DNA of 64,000 nucleotides from Bacillus sp. DTU_2020_1000418_1_SI_GHA_SEK_038 (GCF_032341175.1 NZ_CP135435.1:868001-932000); one strand, 5' to 3'. Shown: positions 25,242 through 34,261, counted from the stretch's first letter. A program made the numbers and translations. Notes: generated by a model from the letters alone, not told the origin.

Positions 25242-26458
25242 TTCATCACCCCTGCTGAGCTCCATTGTACAAATTTATTTGGAAGTTTAATAGAAATCGA
25301 AAATCCTTGTCCTTCCGCACTATTAAATTGTACTGTCCCTCCATGCTCTAAAATGCGTTCCTTCATATTGATAAGCCCAAAGCTTGGGACTACATTTTCA
25401 GTACCCTTTCCATTATCGTGCAATTCGATATGGACTGCTTCAGTCGTAATCTGAATCGATACGCGACATACATTTGCTGAACCGTGCCGCTGTGCATTCG
25501 TTAATGCTTCCTGTACGACTCTTTTGATTGTTGGCTGTAAAGAAAGGGAAACAGAAGAAGGATCTCCATCTAAATACAATACTGTTTCCATCCCTGTCAT
25601 ACTTGAAAAATCATCCATCATCTCACGCAAAACATGCAGAAAGGATACTTTCAGGTGGTCCTGTTCCTTCAATGTCCGAACAGATAAGCGAATTTCATGA
25701 AGAGAGTCGCGAGTCAGTTGCTCACATGTGCTTAATATGGCTTTGCTTTTTTCTGGATCCATCGAAATCATTTCATTCGCTAATTGCAGCTGTACGAGCA
25801 AGGCTGTCATTTTATGGCCGACTGTATCATGAATCTCACGTGCAATTTCATTTCGTTCCCGAATAACGGTTAATTGTTCCACTTGATTGGAATATTCACT
25901 TAACTGCTCATGAGCATTCTGCAGCGCGCCATGGGAGTCATTTAGCTGCTGGAACTGACTGCTAATCGTTTCTCTTGCTGTCTGTAAATTGTGGATTAGG
26001 CTCCCGACAATCGCCCCAAATACGATGAACATCAAATTTAATATATTATCGGAAAATGCAGATGACCCGAATAAATAATATTTTTCAAGGGTAATCAGAA
26101 TCCACATGATGAAAAAGGCGATCGAAAACCATTTTAAAATGCTTCGATTTGAGAAAAATAAAAAGACGGTTGTTGAAATCACACCAAAGAATATTAAATA
26201 TAGATTGCCACTAGACGGAAATATAGCCCCAAACCCAAAGCTCAAAAGCATGTCAACAGCTGTACAAAATACTCTTACTCTAATACTTTCCGTGAAAATT
26301 TGCAGAATATGATTTCCAACAAAAAGAATCATCGCACCAATAATAAAGCTAAGCTTCCAGCCTTCTCGAGGCTCTGCAAATTGAAAATAATAGCTGCTCA
26401 ATAGTATAAACATGAGAACCCTTGTTGAGGAAAGCAAGAGTAAAGATAAATTTTTCAA
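25238..26458 (-). CDS. lnrJ: Sensor histidine kinase (LnrJ-like)
   Basis: The 406-residue kinase has about five to six N-terminal membrane segments with hardly any external loops, a coiled linker (QLNDSHGALQNAHEQLSEYS) and a HisKA_3 domain with REIHDTVGHKMTALLVQLQL (phospho-His near residue 215). The ATPase region has EALTNAQRHGSA (N box) and LHDNGKGTENVVPSFGLINM (G boxes). This is the LiaS/DesK-type architecture of LnrJ, which senses membrane-active polyenes. The TTG start follows the previous kinase by 14 bases, with AAGGA upstream. Confidence 0.85.
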   Translation of the reverse strand: MKNLSLLLLSSTRVLMFILLSSYYFQFAEPREGWKLSFIIGAMILFVGNHILQIFTESIRVRVFCTAVDMLLSFGFGAIFPSSGNLYLIFFGVISTTVFLFFSNRSILKWFSIAFFIMWILITLEKYYLFGSSAFSDNILNLMFIVFGAIVGSLIHNLQTARETISSQFQQLNDSHGALQNAHEQLSEYSNQVEQLTVIRERNEIAREIHDTVGHKMTALLVQLQLANEMISMDPEKSKAILSTCEQLTRDSLHEIRLSVRTLKEQDHLKVSFLHVLREMMDDFSSMTGMETVLYLDGDPSSVSLSLQPTIKRVVQEALTNAQRHGSANVCRVSIQITTEAVHIELHDNGKGTENVVPSFGLINMKERILEHGGTVQFNSAEGQGFSISIKLPNKFVQWSSAGVMK

Positions 26459-26472
26459 AGTTCATCCCGTCC

Positions 26473-27996
26473 TTAAGAGATATCTTCTTTGTTATTCCTT
26501 TCTAAAGGAATCATCATTTTTACCTGAGTTCCCACATTTAGCGTGCTTTCAATCGAAATGCTTCCATTATAGGAATCAATTATTCGTTTGCAGACGGTTA
26601 ATCCGATGCCAGAGCCATCTTTTTTCTTTGTGAAAAATGGATGGAATATTTTCTCGAGCTCTTCATTTGGAATCCCTATTCCGGTATCTTTTACATAAAT
26701 AATACAGTTTGCTGAATTGCTTTCGATGGAAATGGTTAGCTTCCCACCGTTAGGCATCGCATGTAAGGAATTCTTGCTAAGATTTAGAATGACTTGTTTT
26801 AAATGATCTTTCACGCACGATATATGTGGATCATTAGCAGAATAGGAGATTGTAAGCTGTACATTCATATAATTGGCTTCAGATTGTAAAATGGGTTCTA
26901 TCTCTTTCAATATTTCATTTATATTGTAGGTTTTATATGTATAGACTGTAGGCCGTCCTAGAAATAACAGCTCACTGACGATTGAATTGATTCGTTCTAT
27001 TTCAATTTGGATAACCTCGAAATAATTCTGGGCTTTTTTATCATGATATTCCTCGCCTAATAATTTTATTAAGCCGCTAATCCCTGTAAGGGGATTTCTA
27101 ATTTCATGGGCTGTGCTCGCTGCAAGATTGCCAATCAGTTCCATCTTCTGAAACTCATACTGTTCTTTCTCTAATTTCGCCTTCCATTTTAAGCGGAAAT
27201 TGTAGATTAAGAGCAAGAGGATATTGGTAAAAATAAAGGCTACAAAAAAGTAATTTAAAAAGGCGGTTAGGCGTAAATGCTTATCATCATAGCTGATGCT
27301 TGCTGTTAATGTCCACGGTAGACGGTCCAAGTTTAATTCATTCATGACATGTTTATCATTTGTATGTAAAGAACCAGCTTGAATGATGGTCCTTCCGTTA
27401 TGGTCAGATATGACGATTTCTTCATTATTCAAAAGGGTAGATAAATTAGCCTCTAATTGACTTAAATTGATACTTGCAAGCAATACGCCAAAGAGCCGTT
27501 TATTCTCCATAACAGGAGTAGCTATTGTGATAATATTTTTTCCTGTAATTCTTCCAAGATGTGCTCCAGATATACTCGTGTTTTCGAATTCGATCGCATT
27601 CTGGAAATATTGGCGATCACTTACATTTACGGGGGTAAAAGGAGAGATTGAGCTAATTAAAATATCTCCTTTTGGATTAGACCAATAAAAGCCGGAAAAC
27701 CGATCATCTTGTTTATGGGTTTCCTTCAATACCTCATCTATATGGTTTAAACTAAAGTTATGTACCTTTATTATCGTAGCCAGCATTTCTAGGCGGCCAG
27801 AGGTTTCACCTATAAAGTTGTCGATGCTCTTTGTATGAAGGTCTGCACTTCTGTGAGCCTCCTCTTTATGTTCATTTTCATAAAACTCCATTTTTTGTAC
27901 CGTCAATAAAAAGCTGATTATTAGTGAAGGCACTACTGTGAAGATAAAATAAATGAGGAATATTGTTAACTTTAGTTTAGTGTTTCGAGTATGCAT
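26473..27996 (-). CDS. Cache-domain sensor histidine kinase (KinD-like)
   Basis: The 507-residue protein has a first membrane segment (FLIYFIFTVVPSLIISFLLTV), an extracellular dCache-type sensor (about 35-240, with FSGFYWSNPKGDILISS and DRQYFQNAI), a second membrane segment, then HisKA with ASTAHEIRNPLTGISGL (His near 304) and an HATPase with NLSKNSLHAMPNGG and VKDTGIGIPNEE. Length and architecture match the sporulation kinases of the KinD group, which phosphorylate Spo0F or act on biofilm control. No response regulator of its own is seen. It ends 14 bases before lnrJ and probably shares its transcript. Confidence 0.85.
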   Translation of the reverse strand: MHTRNTKLKLTIFLIYFIFTVVPSLIISFLLTVQKMEFYENEHKEEAHRSADLHTKSIDNFIGETSGRLEMLATIIKVHNFSLNHIDEVLKETHKQDDRFSGFYWSNPKGDILISSISPFTPVNVSDRQYFQNAIEFENTSISGAHLGRITGKNIITIATPVMENKRLFGVLLASINLSQLEANLSTLLNNEEIVISDHNGRTIIQAGSLHTNDKHVMNELNLDRLPWTLTASISYDDKHLRLTAFLNYFFVAFIFTNILLLLIYNFRLKWKAKLEKEQYEFQKMELIGNLAASTAHEIRNPLTGISGLIKLLGEEYHDKKAQNYFEVIQIEIERINSIVSELLFLGRPTVYTYKTYNINEILKEIEPILQSEANYMNVQLTISYSANDPHISCVKDHLKQVILNLSKNSLHAMPNGGKLTISIESNSANCIIYVKDTGIGIPNEELEKIFHPFFTKKKDGSGIGLTVCKRIIDSYNGSISIESTLNVGTQVKMMIPLERNNKEDIS

Positions 27997-28318
27997 GAAA
28001 GTTCTTCCCCTTTATCAAACGCAACTATTTACGAAGGCTATACTTTTTAAATCCTCAAAATATCTTTTCCTTGGAGGAATGAGCAGGTTTGGCGGCCATG
28101 TTGTAAATGAATGCGATGCTCAGAGGATTAACGATAACTTTTTATAATTATTATAATAATAAGTTATATATTAAGAAGGTTCAATAGGGTGGCAAGGGGA
28201 TTGGCGGAGGAACACGCTTTTATAGCTGATTGACGATTAAGCAGGAAGTAAAGGTTTTTTTGTCGAATATAGTCAAGCGATTATAAATATAGAAGTTTAC
28301 TAGGAAAGGTAAGTATAA
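27997..28318. other. Intergenic region between divergent genes
   Basis: A 22-codon frame (28079-28147) with GGAGGA only two bases before its ATG is the only coding-like item and is not convincing. An AT-rich inverted stretch lies near 28140-28170. No clear promoter is read for the plus-strand acetyltransferase gene. Confidence 0.3.
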
Positions 28319-28843
28319 ATGTTCATACAAACAGAAAGATTAATCATCCGGAAATTTACTTTTGATGATTGGCAGGCAGTCTATCAATACACTTCTAACC
28401 CTATTGTAATGAAATATATACCAGAAGGGATTTTTTCGGAAGAGGATGCAAAGGAGTTTGTCATCAAAAATTCAGGCGATCAAGCAGAAAAATTTCCTGT
28501 CCTATTAAAGAATGAAAATATCCTAATTGGTCACATCGTTTATGAAAAATATTTTGGGAAGCATACGTATGAGATTGGCTGGGTGTTCAATCCTGAATTT
28601 CAGAATAGGGGATATGCATCAGAGGCAGCCAAAGCTATATTGAAGTATGGTTTTGAAGACATGAAGATACATAGAATGATAGCTACATGCCAGCCTGAGA
28701 ATACCCCATCTTACCGTGTTATGGAGAAAATCAGCATGAGAAGAGAAGGGTTTTTTAAGAAATGTATTCCACAGGGGAATGATTGGTGGGATGAATATTT
28801 TTATGCCATATTAGAAGAAGAATGGAGCCATAGTGAACGATGA
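28319..28843 (+). CDS. RimJ/RimL-type GNAT acetyltransferase
   Basis: The 174-residue protein begins MFIQTERLIIRKFTFDDWQA, typical of RimJ/RimL-like acetyltransferases, and contains IGHIVYEKYFGKHTYEIGW, the acetyl-CoA loop FQNRGYASEAAKAIL and the closing ENTPSYRVMEKISMRREG. Members acetylate amino termini of ribosomal proteins or small amines, including some antibiotics; the substrate here is unknown. Its stop overlaps the next start (ATGA), so it is translationally coupled to the AAC(3)-like gene. Confidence 0.87.
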   Translation: MFIQTERLIIRKFTFDDWQAVYQYTSNPIVMKYIPEGIFSEEDAKEFVIKNSGDQAEKFPVLLKNENILIGHIVYEKYFGKHTYEIGWVFNPEFQNRGYASEAAKAILKYGFEDMKIHRMIATCQPENTPSYRVMEKISMRREGFFKKCIPQGNDWWDEYFYAILEEEWSHSER

Positions 28844-29646
28844 GTGACGTAAAAGCTATTTATCAATTGAAAATACCAAACACAAGAGCAAGCTTGCACA
28901 AGGATTTCCAAAAACTCGGCTTAGAAAAGGGAATGGTTGTTATTGTCCATTCATCCTTAAGTTCCCTTGGGTGGGTTTGTGGAGGACCGGTAGCAGTTAT
29001 TCAAGCCCTAATGGATACTGTTGGAGAAGAGGGGACTATTATTATGCCAACTCAAACAGCGGATAATTCTGATCCTGCAGAATGGCAAAACCCTCCTGTA
29101 CCAGAGGAATGGTGGCCGATTATTCGTGAGGAAACACCCGCATATGATCCACATTTCACACCAACAACGGGAATGGGGAAAATTGTTGAAGCCTTTAGAA
29201 CCTTCCCAGGGGTAAAACGGAGCTTGCATCCAACGTATTCATTTGCAGCTTGGGGAAAGCATGCGGAATACATATTATCTGAACAGCCATTGGAGGAGGG
29301 CTTTGGTCTTAAATCTCCTTTAGCCAAAATTTATGAGCTAGATGGCTACGTATTATTGCTAGGCGCACAGCATGATAGCAATACTTCTTTGCATTTAGCT
29401 GAACATGCAATTATTAATAGAAAAAAGGTACAAAAGGGTACTGCACTATTCCAAAACAATGAACGTATCTGGAAAACGTATGAAGAGATTGTTTATGATT
29501 CTGATCCATTTGATGCTTTAGGGAAAGAGTTTGAAGAGACAACTCCAATTAATTCCTCCAAAATTGGTTTAGCCACGTGTAAGCTCATGAAGCAGCGTCT
29601 GCTTGTTGATTTTGGCCGCGAATGGTTACAAAAGCAAAGTAGTTAA
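28840..29646 (+). CDS. Aminoglycoside 3-N-acetyltransferase family protein (YokD-like)
   Basis: The 268-residue protein carries the antibiotic_NAT fold: VVIVHSSLSSLGWVCGGPVA (oxyanion/active site entrance), GTIIMPTQTADNSDP, PTTGMGKIVEAFRTFPGVKR with the LHPTYSFAAWG motif (probable catalytic His), and LLLGAQHDSNTSLHLAEHAI. It resembles B. subtilis YokD. Members acetylate the 3-amino group of 2-deoxystreptamine antibiotics, but chromosomal Bacillus versions often have weak or other activity. It overlaps the preceding GNAT gene by four bases and ends at a hairpin terminator. Confidence 0.87.
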   Translation: MSDVKAIYQLKIPNTRASLHKDFQKLGLEKGMVVIVHSSLSSLGWVCGGPVAVIQALMDTVGEEGTIIMPTQTADNSDPAEWQNPPVPEEWWPIIREETPAYDPHFTPTTGMGKIVEAFRTFPGVKRSLHPTYSFAAWGKHAEYILSEQPLEEGFGLKSPLAKIYELDGYVLLLGAQHDSNTSLHLAEHAIINRKKVQKGTALFQNNERIWKTYEEIVYDSDPFDALGKEFEETTPINSSKIGLATCKLMKQRLLVDFGREWLQKQSS

Positions 29647-29663
29647 AAAATATTAAAAGTCTC

Positions 29664-29706
29664 GCTAGGCGTTCACTGAAAGAACCTGGAGGACACCTAG
29701 CTTTTC
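29664..29706 (+). terminator. Rho-independent terminator
   Basis: GCTAGGCGT and ACACCTAGC pair with one mismatch and TTTT follows, after the AAC(3)-like gene. Confidence 0.5.
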
Positions 29707-29757
29707 TAAGATTACCTAATTATGTTGTAACCTTGCATAATTTCGGGGAGGAGAATT

Positions 29758-30372
29758 ATGGCTGAAGCATTTATTCATGGTGCAATCCTTGCATTTGGAT
29801 TGATCCTGCCATTGGGTGTACAAAATGTATTTATATTTAATCAAGGGGCAACTCAAAAGCAGTTTGTTAGAGCATTACCGGCAGTTATTACAGCTGGAAT
29901 ATGTGACACGTTATTAATTCTTTTGGCTGTGATGGGGGTATCTATTATTGTCTTAAACTTCATTTGGATAAAGAATTTACTTTTCATTATTGGATTCTTT
30001 TTTTTGGCCTATATGGGTTGGTCCATTTGGAAAAGCACAACTAATATGAGCGATCAGCAAGGGGGAGGCTCGTTTTCCATGAAGCGGCAAATAACGTTTG
30101 CCGCTTCTGTATCCTTGTTGAATCCACATGCGATTATGGATACAATTGGTGTCATTGGAACAAGCTCTTTAGCATATTTGGGCTACGACAAATGGGCCTT
30201 TGCCATTGCTTGTATCGGTATTTCATGGCTGTGGTTTTTTGGTTTAGCCATTGCCGGCAGGAAAATTGGAACCTTTGATACGAGCGGACGCTTTTTAAAG
30301 AGGATGAACCAGATGTCTGCTTTAATTATATGGGGAATGGCGCTTTATATCGGATATCAGCTTTTTAATTAG
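29758..30372 (+). CDS. LysE/ArgO family amino acid exporter
   Basis: The 204-residue membrane protein has about six hydrophobic segments. FGLILPLGVQNVFIFNQGA near the N-terminus is the characteristic LysE/ArgO motif, and SVSLLNPHAIMDTIGVIG in the second half supports it. The family exports basic amino acids such as lysine or arginine and protects from their excess. GGGGAGGAG precedes the ATG. The small membrane-protein gene 36 bases downstream is probably co-transcribed. Confidence 0.9.
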   Translation: MAEAFIHGAILAFGLILPLGVQNVFIFNQGATQKQFVRALPAVITAGICDTLLILLAVMGVSIIVLNFIWIKNLLFIIGFFFLAYMGWSIWKSTTNMSDQQGGGSFSMKRQITFAASVSLLNPHAIMDTIGVIGTSSLAYLGYDKWAFAIACIGISWLWFFGLAIAGRKIGTFDTSGRFLKRMNQMSALIIWGMALYIGYQLFN

Positions 30373-30408
30373 GCCAATCAACTTATTATTAGAGAAAGGA
30401 ACGAAAGA

Positions 30409-30591
30409 ATGAGAAAGTTTGCCTTGGTTATCCCAATTATGCTCATTGTTGCAGCGGCTGCGATGTGGATGCTTAAAAGGGATTATTCTGAAATAGAATA
30501 TCAAACAAGAGTACTGTTATCAGGTGGAGCCGCCGTTTTTTCTGGGGTGATATCATTTTTCTTATTTAAATCAGGAGAAGGAAAAAACTAG
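30409..30591 (+). CDS. Small two-segment membrane protein
   Basis: 60 residues with two hydrophobic segments (FALVIPIMLIVAAAAMWML and LLSGGAAVFSGVISFFLF) joined by a charged loop KRDYSEIEYQTR. No family recognised. AGAAAGGAA lies upstream of the ATG, and it closely follows the LysE-type gene before a shared terminator, so it is likely real. Confidence 0.65.
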   Translation: MRKFALVIPIMLIVAAAAMWMLKRDYSEIEYQTRVLLSGGAAVFSGVISFFLFKSGEGKN

Positions 30592-30633
30592 CTTGAAAGC
30601 TGATAATAAACAAAATAATATGTATTATATTGT

Positions 30634-30673
30634 AAAAAAATAAGCCAGGGAAAATACATCCGGCTTATTTTTA
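30634..30673. terminator. Bidirectional terminator
   Basis: AAAATAAGCC and GGCTTATTTT pair between the convergent small membrane protein gene and speD. Confidence 0.65.
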
Positions 30674-30688
30674 TTGGAGAATTCAACT

Positions 30689-31096
30689 TTATTCATCCTC
30701 TGAGTGATAAGAAATAGTAAAGGGACCAGATCCACGAATAATTTTTTTCTTATAGATTTTACTCGGCTTGAAAACACTTACTAAATAGTCAATTGCTTCA
30801 TCTGGATTAATTTTATCTCCACAAGTATATCCATCAATTGCAGCGTATCCTTTTTCAGGATACGTATGAATAGACAAATGGCTTTCTGCTAATACAACCA
30901 TCACTGTTACTCCAAATGGGTCAAATGCCCAGCCGTCAACTGATAAAATAGTTGCCCCACAAATGACTCCGGCTTTTTCCATATGATATTTTAAAAAATC
31001 TTTATTATTTAGTTTCTCAAATTCAATTCCCCATGCGTCTAAAATAATATGCCTTCCAAATGTTTGATGCTCCGATGTAATCACACCCTTTTGCAT
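30689..31096 (-). CDS. speD: S-adenosylmethionine decarboxylase proenzyme
   Basis: The 135-residue protein contains LAESHLSIHTYPEKGYAAID, with the Ser at which the chain self-cleaves to make the pyruvoyl cofactor, followed by the conserved His and GYTCGD. The enzyme decarboxylates S-adenosylmethionine to the aminopropyl donor for polyamine synthesis. It belongs to the class 1b (Bacillus/Thermotoga) short form. No strong ribosome site precedes the ATG at 31096, so the true start could be slightly downstream. It is divergent from two aminopropyltransferase-like genes. Confidence 0.9.
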   Translation of the reverse strand: MQKGVITSEHQTFGRHIILDAWGIEFEKLNNKDFLKYHMEKAGVICGATILSVDGWAFDPFGVTVMVVLAESHLSIHTYPEKGYAAIDGYTCGDKINPDEAIDYLVSVFKPSKIYKKKIIRGSGPFTISYHSEDE

Positions 31097-31322
31097 ATAT
31101 TTTTATAATACGAAAGCCTGTCTTAAAATGTGCGGACAAGGCCGTAATTATAGAAAAATACATTTTTTTATTATCGTGATATATATATTGACCTGATGGG
31201 TATGGAGGAATGATGTTTAACTAGCTTTGAAAGTTCAGTTGTCACTTAAAATTAGGTAAATGTCCAATCTTATTCGCCATTTTACAATATGATATTTTAT
31301 CTGGACCTATGGAGGGATGGAG

Positions 31323-32324
31323 ATGTCCAATACTCAGAGGGTTCCATGGTTATCCCAGCAAGTAAAAGCAGGATGTAAATCTCATCAATTACCAATAAAT
31401 CAAAAATTAACATTCGAGGATCAATCCATTAACAGAAGTTCTCGTGGAGACAAATGGGATCAAGTGGGACTATTAGAATTATTAGCGGGTAAACATAAAA
31501 AGCTATATGACGGAAAGAGTAAATATCAAGATATCAAAATTGTAGAAGCGACTGATATTAGAATGTATTTGAATGAGCAGCTGCAGTTTAGTTCATTAGA
31601 TGAACGGATTTATCATGAAGCCTTTGTGCACATTCCTATGGCCTTAACCCGTTGGCATGAGCGCATCTTAATACTTGGAGGCGGAGATGGTCTTGCACTG
31701 CGAGAAGTATTAAAGTATTCAGATGTTAAGCAAGTTCATTTAGTAGACTTGGATGAAAAGGTTTTAAATATTGCACGAAATGTGCCTGCAATGGCAACTA
31801 TGAATGATAGGGCATTTTTTGATAAACGTGTACATGTTTTCGCACAGGATGCTATTCAATTTGTGGAAAAAAGTAATCAGAAATATGATCTTATTATTAT
31901 TGATTTCCCTGATCCGACAGTACCAATATTAGCTAATTTATATACATTAGAGTTATATCAGATGCTATATAATCGATTGGCTGAAGATGGTATGATTGTA
32001 TGTCAATCTAACTCCATTGATGAAACGCCAATTGTCTTTTGGAGTATTGGCAGGACAATGGAAGCTGCCCGTTTTTATACGGAAGCCTATCATACTGTTA
32101 TCCCTTCTTTCGGTGATTGGGGCTTTCATTTAGCAGCAAAAAATCCATTCTCTACAAACGTTGGCAAAATCAATGTTACTCAACGAACCCTGCCAAACAA
32201 CATAAATACTATGTTTTCTATGCCAAAGGGATCTCTCAAGTATAAAGATAGAGCAGTAATTAATAGTAAGGACCATTTAGTATTGCATGAAATTTTTAAT
32301 AGAGAAGTTGGAGATTATACGTAA
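31323..32324 (+). CDS. Spermidine synthase-like aminopropyltransferase, paralogue 1
   Basis: About 333 residues. After a variable N-terminal 100 residues the Rossmann methyltransferase-like core shows LILGGGDGLALREVLKY (GGGDG retained), VHLVDLDEKVL, and YDLIIIDFPDPTVP, the catalytic DxxDP region. VIPSFGDWGFHLA near residue 270 is the motif of the lineage whose other members carry an N-terminal membrane domain; here the catalytic domain stands alone. It should transfer aminopropyl from decarboxylated SAM to an amine. RBS GGAGGG sets the ATG at 31323. It is divergent from speD. Confidence 0.82.
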   Translation: MSNTQRVPWLSQQVKAGCKSHQLPINQKLTFEDQSINRSSRGDKWDQVGLLELLAGKHKKLYDGKSKYQDIKIVEATDIRMYLNEQLQFSSLDERIYHEAFVHIPMALTRWHERILILGGGDGLALREVLKYSDVKQVHLVDLDEKVLNIARNVPAMATMNDRAFFDKRVHVFAQDAIQFVEKSNQKYDLIIIDFPDPTVPILANLYTLELYQMLYNRLAEDGMIVCQSNSIDETPIVFWSIGRTMEAARFYTEAYHTVIPSFGDWGFHLAAKNPFSTNVGKINVTQRTLPNNINTMFSMPKGSLKYKDRAVINSKDHLVLHEIFNREVGDYT

Positions 32325-32460
32325 GAGTGTCTTCATCGAAACCACCCGGTTCAATAAGATAATAAAAACCTAATCGTTTATAAAGGTGTTATGGACTTTA
32401 GGAGCTTTTATTAGGTGTTTGAATAGGACTAAAAAAATGAAGAATAAAGGAGTGATACCT

Positions 32461-33396
32461 GTGAATCAATCATATTCGAATTGGTGGTATACGAGGAATT
32501 CTATCAGGGATTATATAAGTGAGGAAGAAGAGCCGGAGGGTGAATACCGCATTATTAAAAAAATTAATACCCCAACCCAAAGGATCGCTCTTGTCGATCA
32601 TAAAGGTGAAATGTTGATTTATAGCAATGGATATGTCATGTTTGGCACAACATATGATGACAATTTATATGCTGAGGCGTTGGTGCACATTCCAATGTCT
32701 GCTGCAAGCGATAGAAAGAAGGTTCTAATCATTGGTGGAGGCGGTGGAATAACGACCCGCGAGGCACTTCGCTATTCTGAAGTAGAGAAAATCACTACGC
32801 TCGACATCGATGAAGTGATGATTGATTTTGGCAAAAATTTAGAGCCATTAGTCAAATTTAATAAAGGTTCAATGAATCATCCTAAAGTTCAAACAGTAGT
32901 TGAAGACGGCAGAAAATTCATAGAGGATAACAGAGAAAAGTGGGATGTTATTATTATTGACCTTCCCGAGCCAACCTTTAATAGTCTTGAGCTCTCCCGC
33001 CTCTACAGCAAAGAGTACTACAGCCTTTTGAAAGACCGTTTAAAACCAGGAGGAGCAATATCTGTAGCTTGTTCTGCTCCATCTTGGATGCCTGAATACT
33101 TTTGGAGTATACAGGCAACTCTCAAAAAAGCTGGGTTCTATGTACTGCCATACCATAATTTCATTTTGGAAGACTGTGAAGATTGGGCATTTTGTCTAGC
33201 AACAACTTCACCTGTTAAAGCAATAGATTTACGCAATTTAGTTCCAAAAAAGTTCCTGTCACGTGAACGGCTAAAAGACATAGTACACATCCCGCTCCAT
33301 TTTGTGAATACCAAAAAAATAGGAAGGGTCCAAACAGACAGCAACACGGTTTTGGCTGAAATAGTTAGTGAAAATGATGAGAGCTCGAGTTCATAG
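32461..33396 (+). CDS. Spermidine synthase-like protein, paralogue 2, altered active-site motifs
   Basis: About 311 residues. The same fold as the previous protein: ALVHIPMSAA, LIIGGGGGITTREALRYSEV, TTLDIDEVM, WDVIIIDLPEPTFN and LPYHNFILEDCEDWAFCLA. Relative to aminopropyltransferases the Asp of GGGDG is Gly, the second Asp of DxxDP is Glu, and SFGxWGF is replaced by DCEDWAF. Activity may be changed, or the protein may be a partner of paralogue 1. The GTG at 32461 is eight bases after AAAGGAG; earlier in-frame ATGs lack such a site. Confidence 0.75.
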   Translation: MNQSYSNWWYTRNSIRDYISEEEEPEGEYRIIKKINTPTQRIALVDHKGEMLIYSNGYVMFGTTYDDNLYAEALVHIPMSAASDRKKVLIIGGGGGITTREALRYSEVEKITTLDIDEVMIDFGKNLEPLVKFNKGSMNHPKVQTVVEDGRKFIEDNREKWDVIIIDLPEPTFNSLELSRLYSKEYYSLLKDRLKPGGAISVACSAPSWMPEYFWSIQATLKKAGFYVLPYHNFILEDCEDWAFCLATTSPVKAIDLRNLVPKKFLSRERLKDIVHIPLHFVNTKKIGRVQTDSNTVLAEIVSENDESSSS

Positions 33397-33471
33397 ATTA
33401 CTATTTTGGGCAAATACAACAAACAGGCAATTACGTGCATTATAATGGCTCCTTCCCTTTTTACAAAAAGA

Positions 33472-33501
33472 TAGAATCCCTCAAATATTTGAGGGATTCT
33501 A
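33472..33501 (-). terminator. Perfect 30-bp palindrome, probable terminator of the sortase operon
   Basis: Two 15-base arms starting TAGAATCCCTC form a perfect inverted repeat without separate loop. On the minus strand it is followed by ATCTTTTTG, so it can end the sortase transcript; on the plus strand the T-run is poor. It lies between convergent genes. Confidence 0.6.
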
Positions 33502-33553
33502 CCATTTACTGGTTAATAGACTATTTCTGAGACCCCTTTTGATTCAGAATGTC

Positions 33554-34258
33554 TTATTTCTGTTTTAATTCGCTTTTTATTAGAGCGGCTTCTACAAATA
33601 AACGCTTATCTGTTAAATAGAGGGCATCCAAAGGATAGCAAGTTTCGAGTGCAATGGCTGGATAGGCCATATTGGGCAGTGAATCGTTAACGCTTAAAAT
33701 ACGCTGCCCTGTTACAGAAAAGGTAAACACACCTTGTTCAGTTGTTACAGTAAATTCCATCCCCTTTTTCAGCTGATCTAGATGGCGAAAGATTGATGTA
33801 TTGTGTGCTGCTACGATACTCGTTCCGATTTGTCCTGGTAATACACTATCGGGCAGATGCCCTGGGGCTTTAGCTAACTCTTTCTGGCCAGTTCCTTCTA
33901 AAATAGCTTCCTGAATCCTAAGGTGTGGAATGGAAAGCATCCCAATGATCTCTCCGGTTTGCCGTTTTATGGTTAGCTCTGGGGCTGGTTCAGGGAACAA
34001 TCCAGTTTGATAGATTTTAAGAATAGTCTCAGTTTCATTCATAGTGGTGATTGCTTCCTGTACTGCTTGTAGGTCTCCGGTAATTTCTTGTGATGGCTCT
34101 GCTGAGGAATTTTCTTGTATGAACAGCGATTGAGCTTCTTCCTGCAAGACTTGGGACATAGCTTTCGAATAGCCTAATTGAAAAAAAGGGAAAAGGAGGA
34201 CAAATAGACCTAAAGTTACTAATCCTCCAGATACCTTCATAAGTGTTTTTTGATACAT
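33554..34258 (-). CDS. Class D sortase
   Basis: The 234-residue protein has an N-terminal membrane segment (GGLVTLGLFVLLFPFFQL) and the sortase domain with catalytic His152 (VAAHNTSIFRHL), Cys207 (LETCYPLDAL) and Arg219 (DKRLFVEA). GHLPDSVLPGQIGTS before the His is typical of class D enzymes, which attach surface proteins to the cell wall or spore envelope by transpeptidation. The gene follows, after three bases, a gene with a sorting signal, which is its likely substrate. Confidence 0.88.
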   Translation of the reverse strand: MYQKTLMKVSGGLVTLGLFVLLFPFFQLGYSKAMSQVLQEEAQSLFIQENSSAEPSQEITGDLQAVQEAITTMNETETILKIYQTGLFPEPAPELTIKRQTGEIIGMLSIPHLRIQEAILEGTGQKELAKAPGHLPDSVLPGQIGTSIVAAHNTSIFRHLDQLKKGMEFTVTTEQGVFTFSVTGQRILSVNDSLPNMAYPAIALETCYPLDALYLTDKRLFVEAALIKSELKQK

Positions 34259-34261
34259 CGT

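Noticed and set aside
28079..28147. 22-codon frame with GGAGGA upstream
   Set aside because: The spacing of two bases between site and ATG is too short, and nothing else supports it.
30689..31096. SAM-sensing riboswitch for speD or its divergent partners
   Set aside because: The 226-base region between speD and the first aminopropyltransferase gene shows no SAM-I type core or terminator on either strand.
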